Positions 9,354 through 20,897 of a stretch of DNA of 64,000 nt are shown in pieces; the first letter of the stretch is position 1, and every line of letters begins with the position of its first letter. This DNA comes from Mytilus edulis (Eukaryota > Mollusca > Bivalvia > Mytilida > Mytilidae): the NCBI RefSeq assembly GCF_963676685.1, contig NC_092354.1, positions 66,662,241 through 66,726,240 on the forward strand, written 5' to 3'. The notes beneath the pieces were generated by a model that was given only the letters and a program-made list of their open reading frames with translations, made no database searches and was not told the DNA's origin. The position numbers and the translations under genes were made by a program.

Positions 9354-11635
9354 GGCTAAATTTGACTGCTTTATGAAAATCCATAATATTATGAGATTAA
9401 ATAATATTTCCAGTTATATTATGCGTATCCATAATTTTGAATATTATTGAATTTCATAATTATGCATGAAAAAATTAAATTTGATGTGACCGAAAAACAA
9501 TGTTTTGGGTACTGCTAACAAGTTCCGTAATTTATTAATCTTAAAATGCTATTTTTATGATCATCTATTGATTATATTCATCCGACAATCGTCGCCTTTC
9601 TCGCGTCATATTTAAAATGCTTTCGTCTTCAATGTCTTTTATCTAGGACAGTATTTTGTACAAGGGAGACAAATCGTGTCGTCTTATAAGCCATATTTTT
9701 CTTAAATGTATTATCGTTCCTTAAACAATGAATAAATCGTGTTTTAGAAAATAAATGTAGAAAATAAGTGTGTCAGTTGACCTCGTTTTCAATACATTAG
9801 TTTTATCAAGGGGAAATGTTACAAAAAAATAGTACACATCCTTCAGACGTCTTTATAAATTATAAATGACTATGTACAGAATAGGTATAGAAACACATTA
9901 CTTTCACGTGTTTATATGTCTTGATTTGACGAAATTTAATTAATGGTCAGATCCACAAAAACTCATTACATGCAATTGTTATTGTTTCAAATTCAGTTTA
10001 TGTTGCAGACCGTTTTAATGTTGCTTATGTGTATTTGTGTATATTGGGTAAGGTGGGTACATTAATTCGAATACACATGCATACAACGTATTTTTTCTGT
10101 CACCATCAAATTTGAAATGTTTCTTTTCAAATCCTTTAAAATTAAAATTGTGTCTGTAAATGAAAAGTCTCTTGTGTTGTCTTACATGTAAATAAAAATT
10201 ACATCTTAGAATAAAAATCGAGACATCAAGACAGAATTTAAAAAAAAATCATAATCTATAAACATAGGCAGGTAGAAATTAGATATTCATTTTGATGTAT
10301 TACCAATACATATTTATTTCGACGTCGGTCAATATTTGATGATAGATACACCTGAGTATTTAAAACAGCACTATGACATGTATGATTGTTATTTTCCTAC
10401 ATAACACGTTGCATATCAAAATTCAGTTATTGTCCATTTGACTTCTATATATCTGCAGAAAAAAATTCTTAAAAAATTAAGATAACATATTGGTTCTTGA
10501 GAACCACAAAATTAATTTATATACAAGTATAAAAACAGCAGAAGAAATAAATTGTAAATATTAAACTATTTCAAAGCGAAGCAAGGTCATGTAATACAAT
10601 ATTATTTAGTTCAGCAGTATGATTAATTGGTAAGAAACAGATGACATAATTTACGTTTGATATGAAAATTTATACACATTGCAGAATGAACTCATAATAT
10701 TAATGCCTAGTTGAAATTATATCACAACATACTAATGGGAGTGCAACCTGTCAAAATAATCTTTTGGAAATAAATATATAAGTACTGTATGAAATGTGGA
10801 TGATGACTTATGCATGACGACATTTATAATAGACTTTTATTTTTGTTTGTTAATATATAATATTAAAATCGAAAAAAAAAAATTCTATTTCTATTTATCC
10901 AAATTTATTCGTTGACTTCTTTGCACATTATACTAGTCAAAACACGAAGTTTGTTAGTCAAAATATAATATAGAATAATATAAATAAATATATTAAATAT
11001 TTATAATATAGAGATTTGAACACTCCAAACAAATATCAATCACTACGTGTTAATCGCAATTCATTGAATGGTAAATCAGTTGATTCAAACAATAAATTTT
11101 AATATAAAAGCTACGAGAAATGTTGTATAAAGGTTTAAAAATTGTTCTATTATCTCGGCTAATATTCTAAAACTATAACACCTGCATTCTATAATTTCCG
11201 AATTAAGTAGTATTTTTTTATTGAGAGTAATGACTTATTGCTCCGGATTCACAATAATATGTCCGAGTAGGACGTCATGTCTAATTACATAAAATTGAGA
11301 TCGAAATAGGGAATATATGTAAAAGAGACAACACTCCAGCCAGAGAGCAGACAACAGACTGACACTTTGTGAACTAGCAAGACTTGAATCCTGGTCAACA
11401 TTTAAGACTAGTAAAAAGCCGGGTTGATATGGTATTATCGTGATTTGTCGTAAGGAAGCTGTTTTTCTCCAATTTAAGTTTAGACGAGTAAATTCATATA
11501 AAATATATGACGTCCCATTGAATTGCTTTAAACTAATACAATAATATATTACATATATGAATGTTACTTCCTATTAAGTTTACAAAAATGTCGCGCTTAC
11601 AAAATACTAAAACAATATAACCACTCTCTGTGAAA
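9354..11635. other. AT-rich stretch, no gene seen
   Basis: Long AT-rich non-coding DNA without a recognisable reading frame. It contains further AATATTATG motifs near 9380-9460 and ACAAGGGAGACAAAT at 9659-9673, which reappears inverted just inside the 35.5-kb terminus. Confidence 0.5.
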
Positions 11636-11905
11636 GATGGGCGACAGATTCCAGAGGGACAGTCAAACTTATAGATCGAAAATAAACTGACAAGGCTATG
11701 GGTAAAAAAGAAAAGACAAACATTCAAATAATAGAACCCAATACACAACACAGAAAGGTAAAAACTGAGCAACACAGAAAGGTAAAAACTGAGCAACACG
11801 AACCCCAACGAAAACTGTGGATGATATCAGGTGCTCCGGAAGGGTATGCTGATCCTGATCCACATGTGGCACCCGTCGTGTTGCTCATGTTATTACAAAC
11901 CCGGT
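11636..11905 (-). repeat. dispersed repeat C, copy 1
   Basis: Plus-strand landmarks: CAGAGGGACAGTCAAACTTA, TCGAAAATAAACTGACAA, then a 25-bp duplicated stretch (CACAGAAAGGTAAAAACTGA, twice) and CACCCGTCGTGTTGCTCATG. Related copies are at 12470-12590, 54660-55085 and 58905-59080. Open frames through it are incidental. Confidence 0.65.
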
Positions 11906-12039
11906 AAATACTTTAATTCGGTATGTCATATACGTGAAAAGGGAAGGGGATTTTAGTTATGAAATAAGGAACATATCCGATATCATCTGTAAAACGGTTA
12001 ATCCATAACTATCATTTATCATCTACAAAATACCACATT

Positions 12040-12155
12040 TAATAAACATACTCTATCGACACCATTCAAACTCTCGTCATCTTTGAAAAACTAAAGCTAA
12101 TGATTGAAGAGTTTTGAAGAAGGCTTATTTTCTTTGGTAAAGTGCTAGTTACATT
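12040..12155 (+). repeat. local direct repeat, first copy
   Basis: Matches 12750-12855 with moderate divergence (shared CGACACCATTCAAACTCT, GCTTATGATCGAAGAG-like and TTCTTTGGTAAAGTGCTA blocks). An old local duplication of unknown content. Confidence 0.6.
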
Positions 12156-12469
12156 ACACCATAACGAACATTATGGTACACCATAATTTAAGATATATTA
12201 TAAAAATCAATAAGATAGCATAATGTGTGGATTAATATTATGAAATCAAATAATTTTGGAAATGCTTATAATGCATCAAGATATTAAAAAATCGATCATA
12301 TCGTGATAACGATTTTATTGGAATATGTTTTTGTTTCGGTAGACATGTCCAACATTTGGTGCTTTCATAAGATAAACACTGGCAATGTTTTGAATTTGAC
12401 ATAGGTAACAATTTATTTTAAAATAAACCATTTATCCGCTATTTCATTTACTTTAAAAAAAAAATCATA

Positions 12470-12590
12470 ACTAAAAAACAGGCAAAGGATACCCAGAGGA
12501 CATAAAAACCCACAAGTCGAAAATAAACTGACTAAGCCATGGCTAAAAAAGAAAACAAAAAAAACACTCTGAAAGCAGTAAACATTACAG
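12470..12590 (-). repeat. dispersed repeat C, copy 2 (fragment)
   Basis: Shares CCCAGAGGACATAAAAAC-like and TCGAAAATAAACTGACTAAG blocks with the copies at 11.7 and 54.9 kb. More diverged and truncated. Confidence 0.55.
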
Positions 12591-12749
12591 AAGAATAAAA
12601 AAACGTAGACAATTTCATCTAACCTTTACAACATACCCAATTTAATAACCATACTCTATCGATGTACTCTTCGATTCTATTATATAAGTGCATTAATTTT
12701 AAAGCAATGTAGTGATTCGTTCATTCAAATAAAGCAGTCAATATAAAAG

Positions 12750-12855
12750 TTTCGACACCATTCAAACTCTGGTTCATGGACATTTTTATAAAACTTAAGC
12801 TTATGATCGAAGAGATTTGCAGAAGGCTTATTCTCTTTGGTAAAGTGCTACCCAA
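12750..12855 (+). repeat. local direct repeat, second copy
   Basis: Partner of 12040-12155, ending at the same GGTAAAGTGCTA block. It directly precedes the TCCGTT/AACGGA field. Confidence 0.6.
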
Positions 12856-12889
12856 AGTATTTTTTCGTGAAAGCAGCATACCATCCGTA

Positions 12890-13940
12890 TATACATTAGA
12901 CATCCGTTCTGTCCGGACATCTTTTTTATTTCATCCGTTAGGCGTCCGTTCGTGCTATCCGGTAAAGTGTGACCGAAGCACGAACGGACGTCTAACGAAT
13001 GAAAATAAAAGTTGTCCGTTGACAGAATTGTTATCCGTTGGGAGTCCGTTGATGTACTGACCGAATACAGCGGACGTGTAACAGATGCCTTACTGACACA
13101 TACCGGATATGCAAAGTACGAGAAACGGAAACGTACCGGACAGAACGGATGTCGAACGTACATCCAACGGAAGAGTACCGCATAAAACGCACACCTAACG
13201 GAAGCGTACCGGATAAAACGGATGAACAATATATACGGAAAAATAAAAGGCAACAATAATAATACATGTACATCGCATAAATATTCAAAATGTTTAGGTG
13301 TAACTGTTTTTGGTTTATTCTTCAAAATACCGCATAAGGTCAGCGTCTGAAATAAGAGCTGCTTGATTGTGAAGAATCGCCCTTACTTTAAGGTTGATTA
13401 TGAATAATAAGAATTCATGAACCTTAAGAAATCTGACATACCAATAATTGGCATTTCTGACGAAAATTTCAATTGGCATATATCCGTTTCAGATCCGTTG
13501 ATCATCCGTTTTATCCGTTATACGTCCGGTAGAAGTCCGATCTCATTCGTTCAACATCCGTTTTATCCGTTATAAGTCCGGTAGAAGTCCGTTGGTGAGT
13601 TTATCATCCAGACCACCAACAGATGTATAACGGACACGTAACGTATACAAAATGGAAACGAAACGGACGAGTACCGTACAAAATGGACGCCTAACGGACG
13701 TTCAACGGACGTTCAACGGACATTTTATCCGTTGGACGTCCGTTCAACGTTTTGAATATGCTAAAAATTTTCGACCGGACAGAACGGACGTCGACGGATA
13801 AAACATACGCTTAACGGACATGCAACGGATATGGACGGACGTCTTACGAATAAGAACGGATTTCTAACGGACATGAACGGATGGAAAAAAGGTTTTCCGT
13901 TAGGCGTGCGTTCGAGATATCCGGTAAGATGTGACCGAGG
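12890..13940. repeat. TCCGTT/AACGGA motif field
   Basis: About 1 kb in which the hexamers TCCGTT and AACGGA, often as AACGGACGT or ATCCGTT, recur every 10-20 bases in both orientations with spacers such as TACCGGA and TTATCCG. A diagnostic block (CCGTTAGGCGTCCGTTCG, then TATCCGGTAA and GTGACCGA) occurs near both ends, at about 12938-12979 and 13896-13939, in the same orientation. Open frames across it encode low-complexity peptides and are not credible genes. A middle segment (about 13290-13470) lacks the motif. Confidence 0.75.
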
Positions 13941-13989
13941 CTTTTCTTGCATCCTTATTTGCAACACACTATAAAACACGATTTTACAT

Positions 13990-14052
13990 TTCTAGCGATA
14001 GACTTTACATCTACAGCGCTTGAATTTACATCTTCAGTGCTACACTTTATAC
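13990..14052 (+). repeat. AGCGCT array, short upstream block
   Basis: About three units of the 21-bp repeat of 14573-15403, ending directly against dispersed repeat D. Confidence 0.7.
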
Positions 14053-14310
14053 GGATTTGGCTATACTTTTTGGACCTTTTGTATTATAGCTCTTCATCTT
14101 TTTTTTATAAGCTTTGGATTTCAAATATTTTGGCCACGAGCATCACTGAAGAGACATGTATTGTCGAATTGCGCATCTGGTGCAAGAAAATTGATACCGT
14201 TAATTTTATTACTACCACTGGGTCGATGCCTCTGGTGATGGACTATTAGTCCCCGAGGGTATCACTAGCCCAATAGCCAGTACTTCGGTACTGGCATGAA
14301 AATACGGATT
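14053..14310 (+). repeat. dispersed repeat D, copy 1, with UUCG hairpin
   Basis: Landmarks: GGCCACGAGCATCACTGAAG, TGCGCATCTGGTGCAAGAAA, CCACTGGGTCGATGCC, TCCCCGAGGGTATCAC and a hairpin GCCAGTAC-TTCG-GTACTGGC at 14276-14295. A repeat of this kind is familiar to me from mussel genomes. Nearby copies: 14406-14563, and relatives at 27785, 28635 and 50129. Confidence 0.7.
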
Positions 14311-14405
14311 TTTTATGTGTTATTAAAATTTGCTATTACAAAATGATAGAAATCGTTATAAATTAAGGAATGTATCTCCCTCATGCAAAGTTCTGATTGC
14401 TTTCA

Positions 14406-14563
14406 CAGATTTGGCTATAATTTTTGGACCTTTTGGGTTATAGCTCTTCATCTTTTTTATAAGCTTTGGATTTCAAATATTTTGGCCACGAGCATCACTG
14501 AAGAGACATGTATTGTCGAAATGCGCATCTGGTGCAAGAAAATTGATACCGTTAATTTTATTA
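14406..14563 (+). repeat. dispersed repeat D, copy 2, truncated
   Basis: Near-identical to 14053-14212, but it breaks off after GTTAATTTTATT, exactly where the long AGCGCT array begins. Confidence 0.75.
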
Positions 14564-14572
14564 TATCTTCAG

Positions 14573-15403
14573 CGCTAGACTTTACATTTTCAGCGCTGGA
14601 CTTTACATTTCCAGCGCTTGACTTTACATCTCAAGCGCTAGACTTTATATCTCCAGCGCTTGACTTTACATCTAGATCTCCAGCGCTTAACTTTACATCT
14701 CCAGCGCTTGATTTTACATCTTCAGCGCCAGACTTTACATCTCCAGCGCTTGATTTTACATCTCCAGCGCTTAACTTTACATCTGAGCGCTAGACTTTGC
14801 ATATCTCTAGCGCTAGATATTACACATCTCCAGCGCTAGACTTTACATCCCCAACGCTAGACTTTACATCTACAGCGCTTGACTTTACATATCCAGCTCT
14901 AGACTTTAGATCTCCAGCGCTGGACTTTACATCTCCAGCGCTGGAGTCTACATTTCCAGCGCTTGACTTTACATCTCCTGCGCTATACTTTATATCTCCA
15001 GCGCTTGACTTTACATCTAGATCTCCAGCGCTTAACTTTACATCTCAAGCGCTATACTTTATATCTTCAGCGCTAGACTTTACATCTCCAACGCTTGGTT
15101 TTACATCTGCAGCGCTTGACTTTACATCTCCAGCGCTATACTTTGCATATCTCCAGCGCTAGATTTTACACATCTCCAGTGCTAGACTTTACATCCCCAG
15201 CGCTAGACTTTACATCTTCAGCGCTTGACTTTACATATTCAGCGCTAAACTTTAGATCTCCAGCGCTGGACTTTACATCTCCAGCGCTAGACATTACATC
15301 TTCAGCGCTGAACTTTACATATCCAGCGCTAGACTTTACATCTCTATCGCTAGACTCTATATCTCCAGCGCTAGACTTTACACATCATCAGCGCAGGACT
15401 TTA
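14573..15403 (+). repeat. 21-bp AGCGCT satellite array
   Basis: About 39 units with consensus AGCGCTAGACTTTACATCTC plus C, core AGCGCT. Because the period is a multiple of three, plus-strand frames stay open for 100-136 codons and read as a heptapeptide repeat ALDFTSP. There is no signal peptide, no start context and no flanking domain, so the frames are judged a by-product of the period. A few units are 19-25 bp with ATCTAGATCTCC insertions. Confidence 0.85.
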
Positions 15404-15419
15404 AAAGACACTTTATAAT

Positions 15420-16185
15420 CTGTGTGAGACCAACAGGGCTTCGTACTTTAGAGCCTCTAGTTATTTATTATAAAGAAATCGCATGTATAGGCGCACCTGT
15501 ATTCTGGTTGATATTCGCATGTATTACGGAGAATATATCTCCCAATTGAAACTATATTCCGCGCTTGTATGACAGTTATGAATATTTTTATATTTTTCTC
15601 ATAGTATTTGTTATATGATATATTTTATAACAATTGCATTAGGATTTTTTGTAATTTCACATTTAAATTTGCAAAAGTATCATCTCCTCTAAAGCAGTGA
15701 CATCGAATGTTTTCTTATAACTATTTTTTTTTATCCAATATTTACAACATTTATTATAATTTCACAACATTGTTTTCGCTGTAATAAAAGCGAACTGTTT
15801 ACGTCTGCAACATTAGACAGAAAATTTCACACTAAGTTAACCTGATTCCCAGAGTTGATAAAAACAATGTAATTAAATATCCACCAGCTGCATTTGCAGA
15901 CGACTATTATTTGAACTCTTAATGACTAGACTGACCTACTGAAGGTGTCATAACATTTAGGAATCCCGTAAAGATTAACGTTAGAAATTGTAACTTTGTT
16001 TCAACATAATTCATATTGTACTGAAAAATAACGATTAGATTAATTTAACTTGCAAAATTATAAGTAAAACTATAAAAACGAGTTCTACTCTACTTAAATT
16101 CAATCATACTCCTTAAAACTATTTAAAACGATTAACTATTGTTTTTCAATAATTTAAAACTATTTAAGTTAAGATATCTAATCGG
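15420..16185. other. AT-rich stretch, no gene seen
   Basis: Begins with GAGCCTCTAGTT-like repeat debris near 15450. Otherwise unremarkable AT-rich DNA. Confidence 0.5.
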
Positions 16186-16802
16186 GTTCTACTAAAAAGC
16201 GTCGGGAGCGCCCGGATGAAGAAAAAGCGCCCGTGGAAAAAAAATTAGCGCCCGGGGAAAATTTATAGAGATGAATGTTTCAATTTTAACAATAATATAT
16301 GAATACTATTTCGAAAAGCTAATAATGGATCACAGTTTATGCTGAAGATTTATAAATCGTTAAACACCGACAGATACGTTTCTCAAATTTCCCAGATAAA
16401 TATTAATTTTATAAAATTAAAAGAGTTGCACATTATTTAAGAACGGTAAAAGTAATTGAACAAGTGTTCACCATGCAGTTGCGAATATTAGACCTCGGGA
16501 ACTGAATTTTTTTAAACTAACTAAATATACGTTTTGATCGAGGACAATATCGTTCATGATTCTTTTATATACTTATATTTACCAACTTATATACAATTTT
16601 TAAATCTAAAATGTAAATGTGCAACAACACTATCTAAACACTTTAGATTTAGCATCGTTAATATCCCCATTTATGCGGGTGAAACACGCAATGTTTTTTT
16701 TCATTCAGGAAATCACTTATTCTCCCGGGCCTTTTTTCTTCCTCGGGCGCTTTTTCTTTTCTCGGGCGCTCTCGGGCGTTCCCAAGCGCTTTTTAGTAGG
16801 AC
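16186..16802. mobile_element. MITE-like element with GCGCCCG-rich inverted ends
   Basis: The left end (16186-16265) reads GTTCTACTAAAAAGCG followed by several AGCGCCCG units. The right end (about 16722-16802) is an inverted version ending CGCTTTTTAGTAGGAC. The internal 450 bp is AT-rich and non-coding. No convincing target-site duplication was seen. The G+C-rich ends in AT-rich DNA could form a strong hairpin. Confidence 0.65.
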
Positions 16803-17994
16803 AGATCTTATCGTATTATTTATTTATCGTAGGACATGTAGAAAAAAATCCGTCCTTTCGGATAAGTAGTTTTATACATATCACCCCAAGGTTATCCTAG
16901 TAACGTGTCGAGTAACGAGTAGCAGCATGAAAACAAATAAATGGTGGTGTACTGTCAAACTGTCAAATCCAATGTATCTGTGTTTTCCCCCCAAAATGTT
17001 TTTATACGGAGCACTCAGGGGAGGACAAGATAACTTCTTTAACACCGAAAAATATATTAGAAAAAAAATGAATAAATGATATGTTTTAGAAATTGTAATC
17101 ACAATGACTGACATGCTTGAAATCCTAAATTGGATGCGCAGTTGCTTATTATTTTCTTTTCTTCAATTTTACCCCACCCCCCTTTTTTTTAAGAAATGAA
17201 TATATTTCATAGATTAGACTACATCCATTTTTTTTGGGTAAAATATGGTTCTTTAACTCCCAACATTGGTAGAGCCTTCAAACACCAAACCCTGGATCAG
17301 TGCATTTAGTCTGTTATGATTATGGCAGAAGACATGCAGAGAAATGACTAATGACCAGTGCATTATAGGATTTACATTTTTCCTTTTGGTCAATCATCTT
17401 GCAGGGTCCAAACGAGTTCACCTGTATGTGTGCCATTTGTTTTCTTAATTTCTTTATCAGCTATTGACTTGGTATCTTCTTATCAAATAATGTGTGTGAA
17501 ATTTAAATCTCATTTAGATATACATGTTAGTTTCTTACCCATTTTACTTAAAAAAATAAGCCATTTGCCAATGTAATAAAAAGAATAACGAATCAAAGAA
17601 TTCAAATAGGCTGCGCGCATTAGCAAATTCATGTGTTGTTCGGTCACTCGTTGAATATTTTTCTTTTTGGATTCTTCGATAATTTATTCTATAAATCTCA
17701 TTTTAATTTCAATTGTACGTACACGTACTTATGTATTATGTTTGTTAACTGGAAAATATTTCTCGGTCTTAAAATCAATTATACGTCGTATACTTTTCTA
17801 TGTTAAACTTATATAGTTAGGCACTTTTGTTGTATGTTTATATCATTCGGTTTTTTTAGACATTTATTTCTTCCATTAGTTCACTGTTGTAGCCTAAACA
17901 TATATTCAAAAGGCTAAGTCTAAGAAATCAAGTTGAACCCCATCATGAGTTGAAACATCAATATATATAGTCTTAGGTCTCTACTTTTTATATT
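16803..17994. other. no gene seen
   Basis: AT-rich sequence with a C-rich/T-rich run near 17172-17190. Frames of 70-77 codons here show no domain. Confidence 0.5.
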
Positions 17995-18450
17995 TTGTTG
18001 TAAGAGATGTATAAATACTCTGTCACGTCCGGTCTATGTTTTAGTTAGTTTTTTTTCTGTTTGTATCGATCTGATGAGACAAGCCATTTTCAACTGGCTT
18101 CTATAGTTTGTTCATATGTTAGAACGTTGAGCGCTCACAAACATGTTTAAACCCGCCACATTATGTATGCGCCTGTCTTTTGTATAGAACCTGCAATTTA
18201 GTGGTTGTAATGGTTCATGTCATTAATTTTTGTTTTTCCCAATTGATTTGTGAATTATGCCGTTATTTTTCTCAATTTATTTGTTTCACTTTTTATTTAT
18301 GTCTTGGCCTTTCATAATCGACTTTAAGGTATCGGCTTTTGTCATTGTTGAAAGTCGTACCGTTACATCTTATTGCTAACATCTACTAAATATGAACTTT
18401 GGTGGAAAGTTGTCTCATTGGCAATCATACAACATCGCCTTATATTTATA
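17995..18450 (+). repeat. tail A, diverged copy 2
   Basis: Landmarks GATCTGATGAGACAAGCC, AACATGTTTAAACCCGCCAC, and the terminal GTCTCATTGGCAATCATACA. More diverged than the copy at 5 kb. Confidence 0.7.
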
Positions 18451-18564
18451 ATCTTAGGAAAGGTATAGGAAATAGTAAGGAAATTGGAAATATATATGCA
18501 CGCCATTTAATAAAATTCATGCTAGTGCTTTATTACAGAAAATAACATGCAAAACATTAAACGT

Positions 18565-18704
18565 TTGAAGTTGTAAATTGTGTTAAAGCTTGCGGAAGAA
18601 TATCTCAAAAACGTTTTACGACACTCCCGATAAGGACCGGTAACTCTGTATTTTTTTGCGGGAAAATATGAATGGCTTCTCATATCTAATCTTTCAGAAA
18701 AATC
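18565..18704 (+). repeat. dispersed repeat, copy at 18.6 kb
   Basis: Plus-strand counterpart of 9045-9270. Its 3' part (GTGTCCACCATGCACTT to AAATGGATG) lies inside the tandem duplication that follows. Confidence 0.65.
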
Positions 18705-19364
18705 GATTTCTTACAAAAGAGTGTCCACCATGCACTTACACTGCACTATTAAAAGCATAGTAGAATATATTGGTATACAAATGGATGAAATATAAAAAAA
18801 GAAGATGTGCATGGTATGATTGCCAATGAGACAACTATCAACAAAAGACCAAAATGACACAAACATTAACAACTATAGGTCACCGTAAGGCCTTCAACAA
18901 TGAGCAAAGCCCATACCGCGTAGTCAGCTATAAAAGGCCCCGATAAGACAATGTAAAACAATTCAAACGAGAAAACTAACGGCCTTATTTATGTTTAAAA
19001 AATGAACGAAAAACAAATTTGTAACACTTGAAAAAATTTCTTACAAAAGAGTGTCCACCATGCACTTACACTGCACTATTAAAAGCATAGTAGAATATAT
19101 TGCTATACAAATGGATGAAATATAAAAAAAAGAAGATGTGCATGGTATGATTGCCAATGAGACAACTATCCACAAAAGACCAAAATGACACAAACATTAA
19201 CAACTATAGGTCACCGTAAGGCCTTCAACAATGAGCAAAGCCCATACCGCGTAGTCAGCTATAAAAGGCCCCGATAAGACAATGTAAAACAATTCAAACG
19301 AGAAAACTAACGGCCTTATTTATGTTTAAAAAATGAACGAAAAACAAATTTGTAACACTTGAAC
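18705..19364. repeat. recent 330-bp tandem duplication
   Basis: Two units, 18705-19034 and 19035-19364, nearly identical; I noticed about three differences (GGTATAC/GCTATAC, one base in an A run, CAACAAAAG/CCACAAAAG). Each unit joins the end of the 18.6-kb dispersed repeat to a minus-strand tail A piece. The near identity implies a young duplication. Confidence 0.85.
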
Positions 19365-19402
19365 AAACGACAATCACTGAATTACAGGCTCCTGACTTGG
19401 GA
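18792..19402 (-). repeat. tail A, minus strand, in duplicate
   Basis: Reverse-complement tail A landmarks (GGTATGATTGCCAATGAGAC, GGTCACCGTAAGGCC, AGTCAGCTATAAAAGGCCCC) occur in both duplicate units. Only the second continues to CAGGCTCCTGACTTGGGACA. Confidence 0.8.
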
Positions 19403-19421
19403 CAATAATGTGGAAATTATA

Positions 19422-19904
19422 TATACAGCCCTTGGATGGTGTTAACTTTCCAAAAAATTGTATAGTGTACTGGTGTAATGGTGTAATGGTGTAAGGTGTA
19501 TGGTGCTGTGGTGTATGGTGCTGTGGTGTATGGTGTAAGGGGAATGGTGTAATGGTGTTTGAGAAATGGTGTGATTGTGTAACTAGCGATCGGGAATGGT
19601 GTGAATGATGGTGTACGACATCTCATTGGTTGAAACGAATTTCTTTTTATTTTATTTTTTCGAGTTGTAAACATACTCAATAATAATAATCTTAATATTT
19701 GAAATTTAATTGCATTATGGGTAATTTCGGATCGTGTAGATAGAATGGGGAATGGTGCATGGTGTAATGTGTAAGGTGTATGGTGCAAAGGTGTAACGTG
19801 TATGGTGTAATGGTACAAGATGTATGGTGTAATGCTGTAAGGTGTATGGTGTAATGGTGTATGGTGTTAGTGGGAAGTTTACACCATCCAAGGACTCTAC
19901 ATGT
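19422..19904. mobile_element. GGTGTA minisatellite inside inverted ends
   Basis: Ends are CCTTGGATGGTGTTAACTT (left) and the inverted GTTTACACCATCCAAGG (right), with similarity reaching outward to an ATATATACAG/CTCTACATGT region. Between them are irregular arrays of GGTGTAATGGTGTA and GGTGTATGGTGCTG, split by about 190 bp of unique sequence. The structure fits a MITE whose termini have seeded tandem growth. Confidence 0.65.
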
Positions 19905-20897
19905 AACTGTTATATTAAATTAATAATAAAATAACAACAAACCAGTACATACTCTGTGACGTTTATTATAATATGACGCAGGCATTACCTGTGAATGGGG
20001 ACGAAGTTTGTTTAAATTATTTTTTTTGTATTTTAAATATTTGTTCAAAAAAAAAAAAAAAGGAAATACCGTAACGTTTCCGATTTTGGTTCTGTTGTTC
20101 GGGATTTTAGTTGTGACGTTATTTAAATTATGACGTCATATGCAATGTAAGCAAAGAAACGCTATCATCAGGTAACGTTTTTTCATATCAAGGAATTATT
20201 AAAAATGAAATTGGTATTGCGCGTTCCTTCCTATTTTTATACTAGACTGATAAATATATATTTTACTCAAAGTTTCATACAAACGAGACCGGAAAAAGGA
20301 AGTACATTGTACATTTCTGCGCCGGTCCGGGATTTCAAAACACGACAAAAAAAAATTTGAACGATTTTGAGTTCATTAGTATGCAATGAAAAATTCGGGA
20401 AATTTTCCCGAATTTTTTTTTTTATTGGATTTTCTACTGTTATTTGGGACTTCGTCCCCATATTAGTATAATAGTCCCAAGTAAACTGATTTGTATCTCA
20501 ACAATATCATAGTTATTACGGTGCGGTTGAATTTCCTGTCATTTATTCATCATCCACGCAAGAACTTGTCTCAGAAAAAAAATACTCTGTACATTAAACT
20601 CAGTTTCAGGTATAGCAAATGTACAGAGGTGTGATCTTTTTCTGTGACATCTGCTTTTTACCATCCACAAGAACTTGAGTCATCCGATGTTTAGTACTTC
20701 AGTACTTTGATTAAGTTGGAAGTTTTCAGTTCAAAATCGATTCATGAATTTTTTTGGTGAAAATAAGATTTTTGAAATATCAATTATTGCAACAACAGAA
20801 ATCGCGTTTTTGTCTTCAATAGTTTTAATAAGAACATAACACTTTGTAAATATAGGACCAATTGGCCTATTATTTTCCTTATTACAGTGTATTCAAT
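19905..20897. other. no gene seen
   Basis: AT-rich. Contains an A run at about 20048-20061, an inverted CGGGAAATTTTCCCG at 20397-20411, and an ACTTGTCTCAGAAAAAAAAT block near 20562 that resembles the terminus of the helicase element (weak). Confidence 0.5.

Noticed and set aside
12890..13940. CRISPR-like array
   Set aside because: Motifs are short, irregular in spacing and in both orientations; the DNA is eukaryotic.
12828..13979. Frames of up to 165 codons in the TCCGTT/AACGGA field
   Set aside because: Low-complexity translations of a motif array in overlapping frames on both strands.
14383..15418. Long plus-strand frames reading ALDFTSP repeats
   Set aside because: They follow from a 21-bp satellite period; no start context, domain or signal peptide supports a protein.
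19417..19818. 133-codon minus-strand frame rich in His/Tyr/Thr
   Set aside because: Translation of the GGTGTA minisatellite.
20552..20650. Possible third member of the CACAGGCACTTGTCTCAG family
   Set aside because: Only ACTTGTCTCAGAAAAAAAAT matches well; the other end is too diverged and there is no clear target duplication.
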